A DNA stretch of 64,000 nucleotides from the NCBI RefSeq assembly GCF_004217185.1, contig NZ_SHKL01000001.1, forward strand, positions 6,384,001-6,448,000. Direction: 5' to 3'. The notes under the pieces are model-generated. The model had not been told where the DNA came from. It was given only the letters and a program-made list of their open reading frames with translations, and ran no database searches. Position numbers and translations under genes: made by a program. This stretch comes from Pseudonocardia sediminis (GTDB taxonomy: Bacteria; Actinomycetota; Actinomycetes; Mycobacteriales; Pseudonocardiaceae). This document shows, piece by piece, positions 18,689 to 27,170 of the stretch; the first letter of the stretch is position 1; every line of letters begins with the position of its first letter.

Positions 18689-18789
18689 CGGCTCGTGCAC
18701 CTCTTCCCGGACCTGAGGAGCTGGGCAAGCTCAGCCTATCGACGCGTCCGGCCCGCCCCGGCGTGGGCCCGGCTCAGGCGTCGCCCGGC

Positions 18790-19959
18790 TCAGGCGTCGC
18801 TCGACTCCTCGGCGTCGGCCGAGGAGGCCGTGATGTCCTCGACCGGCTCGGCGGCGGCCTCGTCCTCGGCCAGGTGCGGCGACCGGCAGAGGCCGAACAT
18901 CCAGGCCACGGCCTGCTCGGCGCGGGCCGCCTCCAGCCCGTCCGACGGAGCGGGCCGGCGCCCGTGGTCGCCGTCCAGGATCTGGGCGACGGTCGGGGAC
19001 ACCGACGAGCCGCCGATGCTACGGATCGAGTCGCCGGGCTGCGGCACGTTCGGCCCGTCGACCAGCACCGCGACGGTGCCCAGGCCGGGGGCGTCGGTCA
19101 CGAGGTCGGGATCGTCGGAGACCAGCACGGTCGCCGCGGCGAGCACGACCAGCAGGTCCGACATCGACGGCTCCGGCGTGACGACGACCCGCGGGTGCCG
19201 TCCCAGCGAGAGCGACGGCTCGTCGCGCGCCAACTCGCCGGTGATCACGACCTCGATGTCGGAGTGCCGCTCCAGCAGCGACGCGATGCCGGCCAGCGCG
19301 CTGTGCGAGGACGGCCGGTCCAGCGCCACCAGCACCAGGCGCCGCATGTCGTCGCGCACCCGGCCCAGGGCGTCGGCGCACCGGACGTCCTCCGGGCGGG
19401 GCAGGGAGTTCACGGTGTCGCCGATGGTGAGCACGTTCGGCCCGAGCGGGCTGCCGAGTGCGGCGCCGCTCGTGGTCAGGAACAGCGAGGCCAGCTGGCC
19501 GATCACGCGGCGGTGCGCCTCCTGCGGGAACGGGCAGAGCAGGTCGTCGGTACCCATGCCGGCCTGCATGTGCACGACCGGGATCCGGCGCCAGAACGCG
19601 ACCGTGGCCGCGACCTCGGCGGCCAGGCCACCACCGTGCACCAGCACCGCGGACGGGTCCTGGTCGACCATCAGCCGGTCGAGACGGGTCATGAGCGCGG
19701 CGGCGACGTCGGCCACGCCGGGCGCGGTGTCCAGCGGCAGCAGGATCGTGATGTCGGTCGGGACGCCGAACGCGTCGAACGCCTCGTGCACGCCCATCGG
19801 GTCGGCACCGGTGGCCACGGTGATGGCGCGGATCCGGTCGGCCGCCGCGATCGACGCGGCGACGGGAGCCAGACGCGCGACCTCAGGACGACTCCCGGCC
19901 ACGAGCAGAACGTCGTGCTCGTGATCCAGATCGCCCGCCAAGGGGTCGAACATCGACAT
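18790..19959 (-). CDS. UDP-GlcNAc 2-epimerase-like protein, catalytic residues missing
   Basis: The 389 residues follow the GT-B fold of WecB-type UDP-GlcNAc 2-epimerases, with two Rossmann halves (HDVLLVAGSRPEVARLAPV at the N-terminus). The usual HGDT reads HGGG, the usual HVEAGLR reads HMQAGMG, PFPEE reads PFPQE, and the HxRREN motif is replaced by ALDRPSSHS. Enzyme activity is therefore doubtful. The last ~40 residues are acidic and disordered. The ATG is preceded by GGAAGGA. It sits between dcd and tRNA-Gly, on the same strand as dcd. A binding or regulatory role is possible; no evidence identifies it. Confidence 0.7.
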   Translation of the reverse strand: MSMFDPLAGDLDHEHDVLLVAGSRPEVARLAPVAASIAAADRIRAITVATGADPMGVHEAFDAFGVPTDITILLPLDTAPGVADVAAALMTRLDRLMVDQDPSAVLVHGGGLAAEVAATVAFWRRIPVVHMQAGMGTDDLLCPFPQEAHRRVIGQLASLFLTTSGAALGSPLGPNVLTIGDTVNSLPRPEDVRCADALGRVRDDMRRLVLVALDRPSSHSALAGIASLLERHSDIEVVITGELARDEPSLSLGRHPRVVVTPEPSMSDLLVVLAAATVLVSDDPDLVTDAPGLGTVAVLVDGPNVPQPGDSIRSIGGSSVSPTVAQILDGDHGRRPAPSDGLEAARAEQAVAWMFGLCRSPHLAEDEAAAEPVEDITASSADAEESSDA

Positions 19960-20118
19960 CGGAATCCTTCCGGCCGGGGAGCTGACCGCCGGAACAGAGT
20001 CTGGACGACCGGGATCGGGCCCGTCGAGCACTTCTCGCCAGGTGGTCACCATCATTCGGCGTCCGGGCCCGGGCCCTACACCCGTCCGGAGCAGGGTGCT
20101 AGAGTCGGGGCACGTTCT

Positions 20119-20189
20119 GCGGATGTAGTTCAATGGTAGAACATCAGCTTCCCAAGCTGAATACGCGAGTTCGATTCTCGTCATCCGCT
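20119..20189 (+). tRNA. tRNA-Gly (anticodon CCC)
   Basis: A 71-base cloverleaf: acceptor GCGGATG/CATCCGC, D arm GTTC...GAAC, anticodon stem CAGC/GCTG with loop TTCCCAA (anticodon CCC), variable loop, and T arm GCGAG-TTCGATT-CTCGT. The discriminator base is T and no CCA is encoded. A strong terminator follows within 10 bases. It is divergent from the epimerase-like gene. Confidence 0.97.
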
Positions 20190-20196
20190 CGTAAAA

Positions 20197-20241
20197 CGAA
20201 GGCCCAGCTCACACGGTGTCCACACCGGAGCTGGGCCTTCG
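20197..20241 (+). terminator. Terminator of the tRNA-Gly gene
   Basis: Perfect 14-base arms CGAAGGCCCAGCTC / GAGCTGGGCCTTCG enclosing an inner CGGTGT/ACACCG hairpin. It starts 8 bases after the tRNA. Confidence 0.88.
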
Positions 20242-20429
20242 TCGTGTCCGGTCCGAACGACGTCGAAAACGATCTTCGACGGTCTTTCGCGCCGTGTTCG
20301 ACCTGATCAGTGCCCTGTGGAGCATCGATCCAGTCACACCTCGGGTCGAGATCCACAACTTTGACGACGGACGACCGTTCACCTGACCGCTCGCCCGCTC
20401 GGCTCGATCTTGAGGTCGACAGACCATGG

Positions 20430-20707
20430 TCCGTCCGGCGCAGACGTCCACGCCGAACGGCACCGGCGCAGCGGTACAGGATCGCGCGCAGGACCTCGAT
20501 CGCCTGCCCGGCGTCGGTCCCGCGCCGGACGACGGCGGCCGGCCGCCGGCCCAGGTGGTACCCGTCGAGCATCGCGGTGTTGCCGCCCTGGCCCTCGGTC
20601 GGGGGCATGACGTGCACGGCGTCGCCGACCAGCAGGACACGGCCCGCCGCACCGACGGCGGGCACCGAGGCGTCGCGGAACGCCGCAGGTCGGTAGCGAC
20701 GGTCCAC
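20430..20707 (-). pseudogene. Remnant of an FAD-dependent aromatic monooxygenase
   Basis: On the minus strand this stretch encodes GRVLLVGDAVHVMPPTEGQGGNT followed by AMLDGYHLGRR. This is the GD motif and following helix of p-hydroxybenzoate hydroxylase-type flavoprotein monooxygenases, which normally sit near residue 280-320 of a ~400-500 residue enzyme. Nothing recognisable of the N-terminal FAD-binding GxGxxG region is present upstream, where a stop (TAG at 20711-20713) ends the next gene. Downstream the frame drifts into non-conserved, Arg-rich sequence and runs towards the tRNA terminator. It is a fragment of about 90 codons and should be non-functional. The 20242-20429 stretch holds nothing else I can identify. 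Confidence 0.65.
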
Positions 20708-20710
20708 GAC

Positions 20711-21264
20711 CTACCCGAGCAGCACGGTGCCCAGGGTCAGCGCCAGGCCGACGACCGCCAACACCAGACCGATACGCGCCGACCATCCCTTGACCCCGTG
20801 CCCACCGCTGACCCGGTCGTGCTTGGCACTGGTCGACACCTCGACGTGCGGAGCGGAGTCGGGCGGTCCGATCGTCAGACCTCCATGCCGGTCATGGACC
20901 TCTCCGAGCACGTGGACCACCGTGCCCGACCGCAGGATCCATTCCTTCCGCTCGTACCCGATCGTTCCGCGCGACGACTCTGCCGAGCCGGGTGTCGGTC
21001 GGTCGAACCGGTCGACCACCTTGTCGCCCTTGTGCACGAACAGTCGACCACCGTCGACGTCGAGCGTCCGGCCATCGTGACCGACCAGGGTCCACCCGGA
21101 TCGGGACTTCCGACGAACCATCGGATCTCTCGACGGCTCGCCCCTCTCGTCGAACCTCCTGCGCTCGACCCACTGCTCGTTCGGTTCGACCCGATCGCGA
21201 TCCAGAAGAAGACCGCACCGATCCCGATCGACACGATCCCGACGAAGAACAGCAAGGCCGCCAC
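20711..21264 (-). pseudogene. GIDE-like membrane protein, apparently frameshifted
   Basis: A GTG with GGAGG five bases upstream opens a frame starting AALLFFVGIVSIGIGAVFFW, a good N-terminal membrane segment. That frame then loses coding character. A second frame carries the rest: WTLVGHDGRTLDVDGGRLFVHKGD, EWILRSGTVVHVLGEVHDR, and a final membrane segment ARIGLVLAVVGLALTLGTVLLG. This second part resembles the C-terminal half of bacterial GIDE-domain proteins. A one-base indel around 21090-21200 would join them. The alternative is a shorter intact 136-residue protein starting at ATG 21121. The family call is tentative. Confidence 0.5.
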
Positions 21265-21348
21265 TGCCCACCTCCACGGATCGGGGCACCCACCGGCGGG
21301 AAGCTACCGACCGGCGGCGACGGCCACGGCTGTTCGCGGAAACCGGTC

Positions 21349-21969
21349 TCAGTAGAGGCGCTCGGCGTAGGACGGGCCGTAGTACTCCTCCAGCTCGGCG
21401 AGCGGGGTCTCCGGCCGGGTCAGAGCCTTGGCGATCCTCGCGACCGACGGCAGCGTGTCCGGCGGCCACTGCTCGTGCTCCCACAGCTTCGACCGCATGA
21501 ACGCCTTCGGGCAGTGGAAGAACACCTCCTCGACGTCGACCTCGCAGGCCAGGATCGGACGACGTCCCTTGACCACGAGCTCGTCGAAGTACGGCGCGTC
21601 GGTGAGCAGGCGGGCCCGGCCGTTGATCCGCAGCGTGTCGGAGCGGCCCGGGGTCAGGAACAGCAGCCCGACGTGCGGGTTGGCCAGGACGTTGCGCCAG
21701 CCGTCGACGCGGCGGTTGCCGGGCCGTTCCGGGACGGCGACGGTGTGGTCGTCGATGACGTGCACGAAGCCGGGCGGGTCGCCCTTGGGGGAGACGTCGC
21801 ACCGGCCGTCGGCGTCGCTCGTGGCGAGCAGCAGGAGCGGTGACGTCGCGAGCCACTCGCGGTGGATCGGACCGATCCGGTCCCGGACCTTGTTCGCCGC
21901 CGACGCCATCACCGGCCCGACGAGGTCCTGGAGCTGCTCGACGGTGCGGATCTCGGTGTCGGTGTCCAC
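21349..21969 (-). CDS. PPOX-class FMN-binding oxidoreductase, MSMEG_1061 type
   Basis: A 206-residue flavin-binding split-barrel protein of the pyridoxamine 5'-phosphate oxidase superfamily. Recognisable segments are the N-terminal helix (VMASAANKVRDRIGPIHREWLATSPLLLLATSDADGRCDVSPKGDPPGFVHV), the strand VGLLFLTPGRSDTLRINGRARL, and the C-terminal FFHCPKAFMRSKLWE with its conserved Cys-Pro. The pattern is typical of the MSMEG_1061 subfamily, whose members may use FMN or F420; the physiological substrate is unknown. It is 9 bp from the PrsW gene but on the same strand downstream of it, so the two may be co-transcribed. Confidence 0.85.
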   Translation of the reverse strand: MDTDTEIRTVEQLQDLVGPVMASAANKVRDRIGPIHREWLATSPLLLLATSDADGRCDVSPKGDPPGFVHVIDDHTVAVPERPGNRRVDGWRNVLANPHVGLLFLTPGRSDTLRINGRARLLTDAPYFDELVVKGRRPILACEVDVEEVFFHCPKAFMRSKLWEHEQWPPDTLPSVARIAKALTRPETPLAELEEYYGPSYAERLY

Positions 21970-21978
21970 ACCTCGACG

Positions 21979-22953
21979 CTAGGACGCGCGAGCCCCGGTC
22001 GCGAGGGAAATGTCCTGACTCAGGGATCGCGACCTCGGGATCCGCATCGTCGGCAGGTCCAGCTCGACGTGGGGCCGCATCGGCCTCGGTGCTCCGTGAA
22101 GGGCCGGGGACCGATCCGGTCCCGGCGCGCCGACGGCGATGCCGACGCGGGCGTAGGCCAGGAACAGGAGTGTGCTGACCACCGTGATCAGCACCCAGAC
22201 CGGGAAGACGTCACCCGCGACCCAGTTGTTGAGTCCGTGCAGAACGGCCGTCACGCCGACGCCGGTACCGGTGAGGGCCAGCCAGGGGCCGGCGTCCCGG
22301 TAACGGGTCGCGAGGCCGAGGAAGTACGCGGCGACACCGGCCCAGCAGGCGTGAGCGATCGGGCCGGTGACCAGGCGCCACACCAGCACCAAGGCCTCCG
22401 GTGTCGTCGACACGTCCATCACGTTGACCGCGTAGTGGACGGCCTCGACCGCACCGAACACGAGGCCGCTCACCGCGCCGAGGAACAGGAAGTCCCGCGG
22501 CGACAGGGTCGAGAACAGCCGACGCCGGGCAAACGCCAGGATCGCCACCGGAACGAGTTTGGCCACCTCCTCCGGGACCCCGACCGTCACGATCCCGAGC
22601 AGGAGGTTGTCGGGGTCGGCGTTCAGCACCGTCTCGAGCCAGGTCGCCAGCGGGAACTCCACGACCAGTGCGAGGGCCACGACCTGGGCCAGCAGGGCTC
22701 CGTGAACCCGCTGCGGTCGCACCACGACCCACAGGACGAGGAACCAGGCCGCGGCGAAGTAGAAGGCGAACGCCGCGGCGGCGGTCAGGAGGTCGGTGGA
22801 ACGCGACGAGGTCAGCGACAGCCCCAGCGGCGGGACCGCGACCAGGGCCACGAAGAGCCAGGTCGTCCAGGAGCGCAGCAGCGGATGCGCCACCCACGCG
22901 CGCCACGGGAACAGGACCGAGGGAGCGGGCAGGCGCGGACCGGTCGGGTGCAT
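21979..22953 (-). CDS. PrsW-family intramembrane metalloprotease
   Basis: A 324-residue polytopic membrane protein with about eight hydrophobic segments. The PrsW/CPBP-like active-site motifs are visible: VPEEVAK (paired Glu), FGAVEAVHY, GPIAHACWAG and LHGLNNW, with the Glu and His residues that should bind zinc inside the bilayer. PrsW proteases perform site-1 cleavage of anti-sigma factors in Bacillus; actinobacterial members are mostly uncharacterised. The ATG at MHPTGPRLP is chosen because the upstream frame overlaps the next gene. The C-terminal ~45 residues are cytoplasmic and basic. It is 23 bp after the zinc-ribbon protein gene, with which it may form an operon. Confidence 0.88.
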   Translation of the reverse strand: MHPTGPRLPAPSVLFPWRAWVAHPLLRSWTTWLFVALVAVPPLGLSLTSSRSTDLLTAAAAFAFYFAAAWFLVLWVVVRPQRVHGALLAQVVALALVVEFPLATWLETVLNADPDNLLLGIVTVGVPEEVAKLVPVAILAFARRRLFSTLSPRDFLFLGAVSGLVFGAVEAVHYAVNVMDVSTTPEALVLVWRLVTGPIAHACWAGVAAYFLGLATRYRDAGPWLALTGTGVGVTAVLHGLNNWVAGDVFPVWVLITVVSTLLFLAYARVGIAVGAPGPDRSPALHGAPRPMRPHVELDLPTMRIPRSRSLSQDISLATGARAS

Positions 22954-22976
22954 CGTCGTCTCCGGGTGGCGGTGGT

Positions 22977-23936
22977 TCACGAACGGGGAACGGTGGTGCC
23001 CTGCGGGCCACCGGAGTGCGAGAGCTTCTTGGCCAGGCAGTCGTCGGCGCCGAAGCCCTGCGCGTCGCACCAGGCGTTGGCCTCGGCGGCGGTCGAGAAC
23101 GGCTGCGCCACGACGACGACCCAGTAGTCGCTGCCCTTGAACACCGGCCAGTCGCCGGACCACAGCAGGGCGGCGCCGGGGTACTGGACGGCCAGGCCCT
23201 GGTAGTGGCTCAGGATCCGGTCGGAGTCGTAGCTGATGCCGCCGTCTACCGTGCCGGACCGCTTGGACGACAGCTGCGGAACCCACCAGCCGGTGACGCT
23301 CTCGACCGCGGCGCGGTCGAGGTCGGCCTGCTCGGTGAGCCGGTCGGTGGCCGACGAGGCCGTGGGGAAGGACGTCGCGGGGGCTGCGGCCGTCGGGGTC
23401 GCACCGGCGGGTGCGGTGGTCAGGAACGGCGACGAGCCGGAGGACACCGGGGCCTGCGCGACCGCCTCACCGAAGAGGAACGCCGGCTTCAGTGCCAGCA
23501 CCGCGACGGCGGCGAGAACGGTGACGACGACGAGGGCGGCCGACGCCACGATCCACGGTGTGGAGGAGGTGCCCGGCGCGGGACGGTCGGCGTACGGGCC
23601 CTGTGACCAGGACGGAACCGGTGCCGCGGGCGGAGCCCAGGCCGGCTGCGGCCGTGGCGCCGGAGGCGTCCAGGCCGGTACCGGTCCGGACATGGGTCGC
23701 GACACCGTCGGTGCGGACGCGACACCGTGCCGTGGGGCGGCTGAGCCGTGTCGCGGCTCGCGGAGAGCCGGCGCGACGACCGTGGCGGCGGGACGCGGGA
23801 TGCCGTGACGGGCCTGCCGTGCGACGGCGGGGCGGACAGCCGGACGGCCCGGCGCGCCGACCCGGTTCGTCCCGCATCCGACGCAGAAGTGCAGCTCGGG
23901 CAGCAGCTCCGCTCCACACCGGCACCGCTCGACCAT
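22977..23936 (-). CDS. Zinc-ribbon, single-span membrane protein with external SPOR-like domain
   Basis: A 319-residue protein in three parts. An N-terminal zinc ribbon (CRCGAELLPELHFCVGCG, four Cys) is followed by a ~120-residue Pro/Ala-rich linker, a membrane segment (PWIVASAALVVVTVLAAVAVLAL, residue ~145) and an external domain. That domain includes GDWPVFKGSDYWVVVVAQPFSTAAEANAWCDAQGFGADDCLAKKLSHSGG, which resembles SPOR/sporulation-repeat-like modules where a sequence such as YWVVVVAQPFS-AAEA forms the first strand and helix. GGGAG lies before the chosen ATG, with an in-frame GTG at 23945. It is the likely first gene of an operon with PrsW. The function is unknown; sensing at the envelope would suit its layout. 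Confidence 0.75.
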   Translation of the reverse strand: MVERCRCGAELLPELHFCVGCGTNRVGAPGRPAVRPAVARQARHGIPRPAATVVAPALREPRHGSAAPRHGVASAPTVSRPMSGPVPAWTPPAPRPQPAWAPPAAPVPSWSQGPYADRPAPGTSSTPWIVASAALVVVTVLAAVAVLALKPAFLFGEAVAQAPVSSGSSPFLTTAPAGATPTAAAPATSFPTASSATDRLTEQADLDRAAVESVTGWWVPQLSSKRSGTVDGGISYDSDRILSHYQGLAVQYPGAALLWSGDWPVFKGSDYWVVVVAQPFSTAAEANAWCDAQGFGADDCLAKKLSHSGGPQGTTVPRS

Positions 23937-24141
23937 CACGACCACTCCCGACGACCCGAGGCCGGGCGTTCCCGGCCGTTCTCCCTGCTCATCGGGTGCG
24001 ACAGGCTGTTGTTATCGGCGCCGACCGCGCGGCTCGCACAGTTCATCTTTGTTGTGGATACGACGTAACGGCCTAACGGACTCCACCGAAAGCCGAGCAG
24101 CGGGCCGTCGGACGGACGACCCGGACCGACGTCGGGGGACG

Positions 24142-24939
24142 ATGACGATGAGCAGCACGACCGAGCACCGCGGAGCCGGTTCCGGCGGCGGAGCGCACCC
24201 GACCGAGGTCACCGCTGCCATCGCGCCCGTGACACCGGCCCGGCACGCCGCGACACCGGGGCGATCGCCGCACGCCGTGCCGCCCGCGGGTTCCCCGGTC
24301 CCGCGGGCGTACCGGCCGGCGCCGCGCGGGATGGGTCCGGGTGTCCCGGCCGCTTCCGCACCGTTCCGGCCCGGTCCGACCCCCGGTGGGCCGGACCCCC
24401 GTCGTCCCGACGCCGCCTGGGCCCCGTACGCCCTGCCGGGCGGGCACCCCGCCGGCCTCGGACCCGGATACGGACCGCCGCCCACGGCCGGGTGGGGCTC
24501 GCCGCAGGGGATGCGGTGGGGATGGATCGCGATCGGCATCGTCGGGGCGATCCTGGTGGTGGCGATGCTGGGGTCCCTCGCCTCCGGGGCGACCATGACG
24601 GTGCCGGGCACCGTCACGCTGGCGTCGTCGTCGACGTCGGTGACGTCGAGCTCGTCGTGCAGCGGCCTCGGGTTCATGTCGTACGTGGACTACGGCGCGC
24701 CCGTCACCATCTACGACGCGAACGGCACGCTGGTCGGCAGCGGATCGCTCGGCTCGGGTACCCCCAGCTCGTCGAGCGGCTATTACTACTACAGCGACTG
24801 CATATTCTCGTTCACGCTCGACGACGTCCCGGCGGACAGCGAGTTCTACCGCATCAAGATCGGTAGCGGTAACGGCGACGGGGTCCCGTTCTCGGCCGCG
24901 CAGCTACGGTCCGGCGGGGCCCACCTCACGATCGGATGA
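24142..24939 (+). CDS. Membrane-anchored secreted protein of unknown function
   Basis: A 265-residue protein with a ~125-residue disordered Pro/Gly/Ala N-terminus, one membrane segment (WGWIAIGIVGAILVVAMLGSLAS) and a ~110-residue external domain. The domain has two Cys residues (SSSCSGLGF and YYSDCIFSF), probably paired, and a beta-rich pattern: PVTIYDANGTLVGSGSLGSG then FSFTLDDVPADSEFYRIKIG. This resembles small beta-sandwich domains seen in actinobacterial surface proteins. The start at MTMSSTTEH follows a GGGGGA site. It is divergent from the zinc-ribbon gene, with 205 bp between, and its last 14 bp overlap the convergent glycosyltransferase gene. Confidence 0.75.
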   Translation: MTMSSTTEHRGAGSGGGAHPTEVTAAIAPVTPARHAATPGRSPHAVPPAGSPVPRAYRPAPRGMGPGVPAASAPFRPGPTPGGPDPRRPDAAWAPYALPGGHPAGLGPGYGPPPTAGWGSPQGMRWGWIAIGIVGAILVVAMLGSLASGATMTVPGTVTLASSSTSVTSSSSCSGLGFMSYVDYGAPVTIYDANGTLVGSGSLGSGTPSSSSGYYYYSDCIFSFTLDDVPADSEFYRIKIGSGNGDGVPFSAAQLRSGGAHLTIG

Positions 24940-26068
24940 CCACCCGCTCGGCCGCCGGCAGTCGGCGGTAGAGCTCCAGATGGGCCCGGGCGGCGGCGTC
25001 CCAGGTGTGGCGGGCGGCCAGCGTCCGGCCCGCGGCGCGGCGGCCGGGGTCCGGGCCGTCGTGCAGCACCCCGGAGAGCGCTGCCGAGAGCTCGGGGACC
25101 GATCCGGCGAACGCGGCCGAGCCGTCGAACGTCCGGCGCAGGACCGGCAGGTCCGAGGCCACCAGGGGAACGCCGGCGGCCAGTGCCTCCATTGCGGCCA
25201 GGCCGAAGCCCTCCTTCACCGACGGGAACGCGAACACCTCCGCCGCTGCGACGAGGGAGGGCAGGTCCGGGTCGGGCACCGGGCCGAGCACCACCGGCTC
25301 GACGCCGAGCTCGTCGGCGCGGGCCTGCCAGGCGACGCGGTAGTCGCGGTAGTCGAACACGGTCTCGCCGCCGCCGATCACCAGCCGCACGCCGGGGTGC
25401 GCGCCCCGTAGCAGCGCGAACGCCTCGAGCAGCTCCATCGACCCCTTCCGCGGCTCGATCCCGCCGACGGCCAGCACGTAGCGCCCGAGTCGGTCGGTCC
25501 AGGCGGCGCGCGCACCGGCGGCGTCCGGGCCGGCCGCGGCGGCGAACCGGGCCGCGTCGACCCCGTTCGGGATGACGGTCGCGGTGATGCCCCAGCCCTC
25601 GCGCAGCTCCGCCGCGACCGGGTCGGAGACGCAGACATGCGCGACCGGGGCCCGGATCGCCCTCTCGTGGCAGGCGACGAGCTGCGGGGTCGTGAACTCG
25701 TCGAGGTGGTGCACGGTGCGGATCGGCCGTCCGGCCGCGTTCGCGCTGATGCAGTCCTGGGCGTGCACGACGTCGAAGGCGCCCCGTTCCGGCTCCAGGC
25801 CGGCGCCGAGGGTCGCGATCGACCGCAGGATCCGCGGGCCGAGGTCCTCGCCCTCGATCTCGGCCAGCGGTACGACGCGCACCCGGACGGCCGGGGCGAC
25901 GTCGCGGAAGAAGCCGGTGTCGCCACCGCGGCCGAGCGAGAACACCGTGACGTCCTGGCCGAGACCGGCGAGCGCCTCGGCCAGCGCCAGGGTGTGCACG
26001 ACGCCGCCGCGGGGCTTCGTCGAGTAGGTCAGCAGGGCGATGCGCAGGGGGGTCGGCTCGACAGTCAT
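24926..26068 (-). CDS. Family 4 glycosyltransferase, MSMEG_0565 type
   Basis: A 380-residue GT-B glycosyltransferase. The N-domain begins LRIALLTYSTKPRGGVVHTLALAEAL, where the GG loop binds donor phosphate; FDVVHAQDCISANA and TVHHLDEF follow. The C-domain includes VIPNGVDAARF, YVLAVGGIEPRKGSMELLEAFA and the EX7E motif region FAFPSVKEGFGLAAMEALAAGVPLVAS. It matches the MSMEG_0565 subfamily, which in mycobacteria lies in a conserved nitrilase-associated cluster; the partner genes of that cluster are not present here. The sugar donor and acceptor are unknown. Confidence 0.88.
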   Translation of the reverse strand: MTVEPTPLRIALLTYSTKPRGGVVHTLALAEALAGLGQDVTVFSLGRGGDTGFFRDVAPAVRVRVVPLAEIEGEDLGPRILRSIATLGAGLEPERGAFDVVHAQDCISANAAGRPIRTVHHLDEFTTPQLVACHERAIRAPVAHVCVSDPVAAELREGWGITATVIPNGVDAARFAAAAGPDAAGARAAWTDRLGRYVLAVGGIEPRKGSMELLEAFALLRGAHPGVRLVIGGGETVFDYRDYRVAWQARADELGVEPVVLGPVPDPDLPSLVAAAEVFAFPSVKEGFGLAAMEALAAGVPLVASDLPVLRRTFDGSAAFAGSVPELSAALSGVLHDGPDPGRRAAGRTLAARHTWDAAARAHLELYRRLPAAERVVIRS

Positions 26069-26134
26069 CCAGAGCAGTCCACCCGGCGGGCGTGACCGCG
26101 CGATGACGGCCGGACCAACCCGTTGTTACGTCGC

Positions 26135-27121
26135 TCAGCCGAGCAGCGGGAACGCCGCCACCGCGGCCAGGAGGTCCTGGCCTCGCCGGGAGCCCGGCTG
26201 CTCCCCGGCGGCGGCCATCTCCCCGGCGACGCGGGTCAGCACCGCGTTGACGGGCGTCGCGACGCCGTGCGCGGCGCCGAGGGCGACGATCTCGCCGTTG
26301 AGGAACTCGGCCTCGATCGACCCCGCGCCCCGTTGCAGGCTCTGCCAGGAGGAGCTGCCGCCCCGCTCCCGGCCGCCGACCGGCCGCTGGGTGATCAGCC
26401 CCTCGCGGCGGACCCGGTCGTCGTCGCCGGTACGGGCGGTGATCCCGGCCGCGGCCAGGGCTCGTTCGCCCTCGTCGGCGGCGGCCTCGCGCAGCTCGTC
26501 GACGGCGGGGTCGTCGGAGGCGCACGCGGCGTCGAGGGCGTTGGCCAGGTTCGTCAGCAGCTTGCCGTACTTGCCCTCCATGACGGCCGGGTCGGCCCTC
26601 GAGGAGAAACCGGCGGCGGTCAGGTCCGCGGCGATCGCGTCGCTGACGTCGTCGACGCCGGAGGGGTACGTGCCGACGTCGAGCACGCCCGGGACCGGCA
26701 CCGACGACGCGATCACCACGCCCGGCTCGTAGTGCTCGGCCGGCAGGATCACCAGCACCGCCTGCACCCGGGCGAACCGGGCCGCGGCCATCCGCTCGTT
26801 GGCGACGCCGTTCTGCGCGCACGCGACCACGACGTCCGGTGCCCGCGCCGCGAGGGCGTCCAGGATCGGTTCGGTGTCCTGGGTCTTGGTCGCCAGCACG
26901 GCGACGTCGCCGGGCCGCCAGTCGACCTCGTCCACCGACGCGACGGCAGGGACCCCGACGACGCGCGAGCGGTCCGGATCGTCGAGGCGCAGCCCGCCCT
27001 GTTCCCGGATCGCGTCCAGGTGCCGCCCCCGCGCGACGAGGACGACGTCACGTCCCGCCTCGGCCAGACGGGCCCCGATCGTGCCGCCCACCGCGCCCGC
27101 CCCGATCACCACGTACCGCAT
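26135..27121 (-). CDS. Ketopantoate reductase family protein (PanE/ApbA-like)
   Basis: A 328-residue NADPH-dependent reductase. The Rossmann motif GAGAVGGTIGARLAEAG is at the N-terminus, followed by VAVLATKTQDTEPILDAL and CAQNGVANE, the ketopantoate reductase signature. The C-terminal helical domain carries GKYGKLLTNLANALDA with the conserved Lys and Asn and SSSWQSLQRGAGSIEAEFLNGEIV, where the SxxQDxxxxxxTEIDxLNG family pattern is recognisable but altered (QS rather than QD). This makes it likely an ApbA paralogue with a different substrate from pantothenate precursors. The ATG at MRYVVIG is favoured over an ATG nine bases upstream. Confidence 0.82.
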   Translation of the reverse strand: MRYVVIGAGAVGGTIGARLAEAGRDVVLVARGRHLDAIREQGGLRLDDPDRSRVVGVPAVASVDEVDWRPGDVAVLATKTQDTEPILDALAARAPDVVVACAQNGVANERMAAARFARVQAVLVILPAEHYEPGVVIASSVPVPGVLDVGTYPSGVDDVSDAIAADLTAAGFSSRADPAVMEGKYGKLLTNLANALDAACASDDPAVDELREAAADEGERALAAAGITARTGDDDRVRREGLITQRPVGGRERGGSSSWQSLQRGAGSIEAEFLNGEIVALGAAHGVATPVNAVLTRVAGEMAAAGEQPGSRRGQDLLAAVAAFPLLG

Positions 27122-27170
27122 GCCGATCACCCTGGCACGGACCCCCGACAGTCGCCTCAGGATCTTCTCG

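Noticed and set aside
18688..18700. dcd starting at the upstream GTG (18700)
   Set aside because: It would add four residues not seen in mycobacterial Dcd and leaves the ribosome-binding site abutting the start codon.
20144..20707. Intact 187-residue gene
   Set aside because: Only the monooxygenase GD-motif part is conserved. The frame then runs through the terminator and into the tRNA on the opposite strand.
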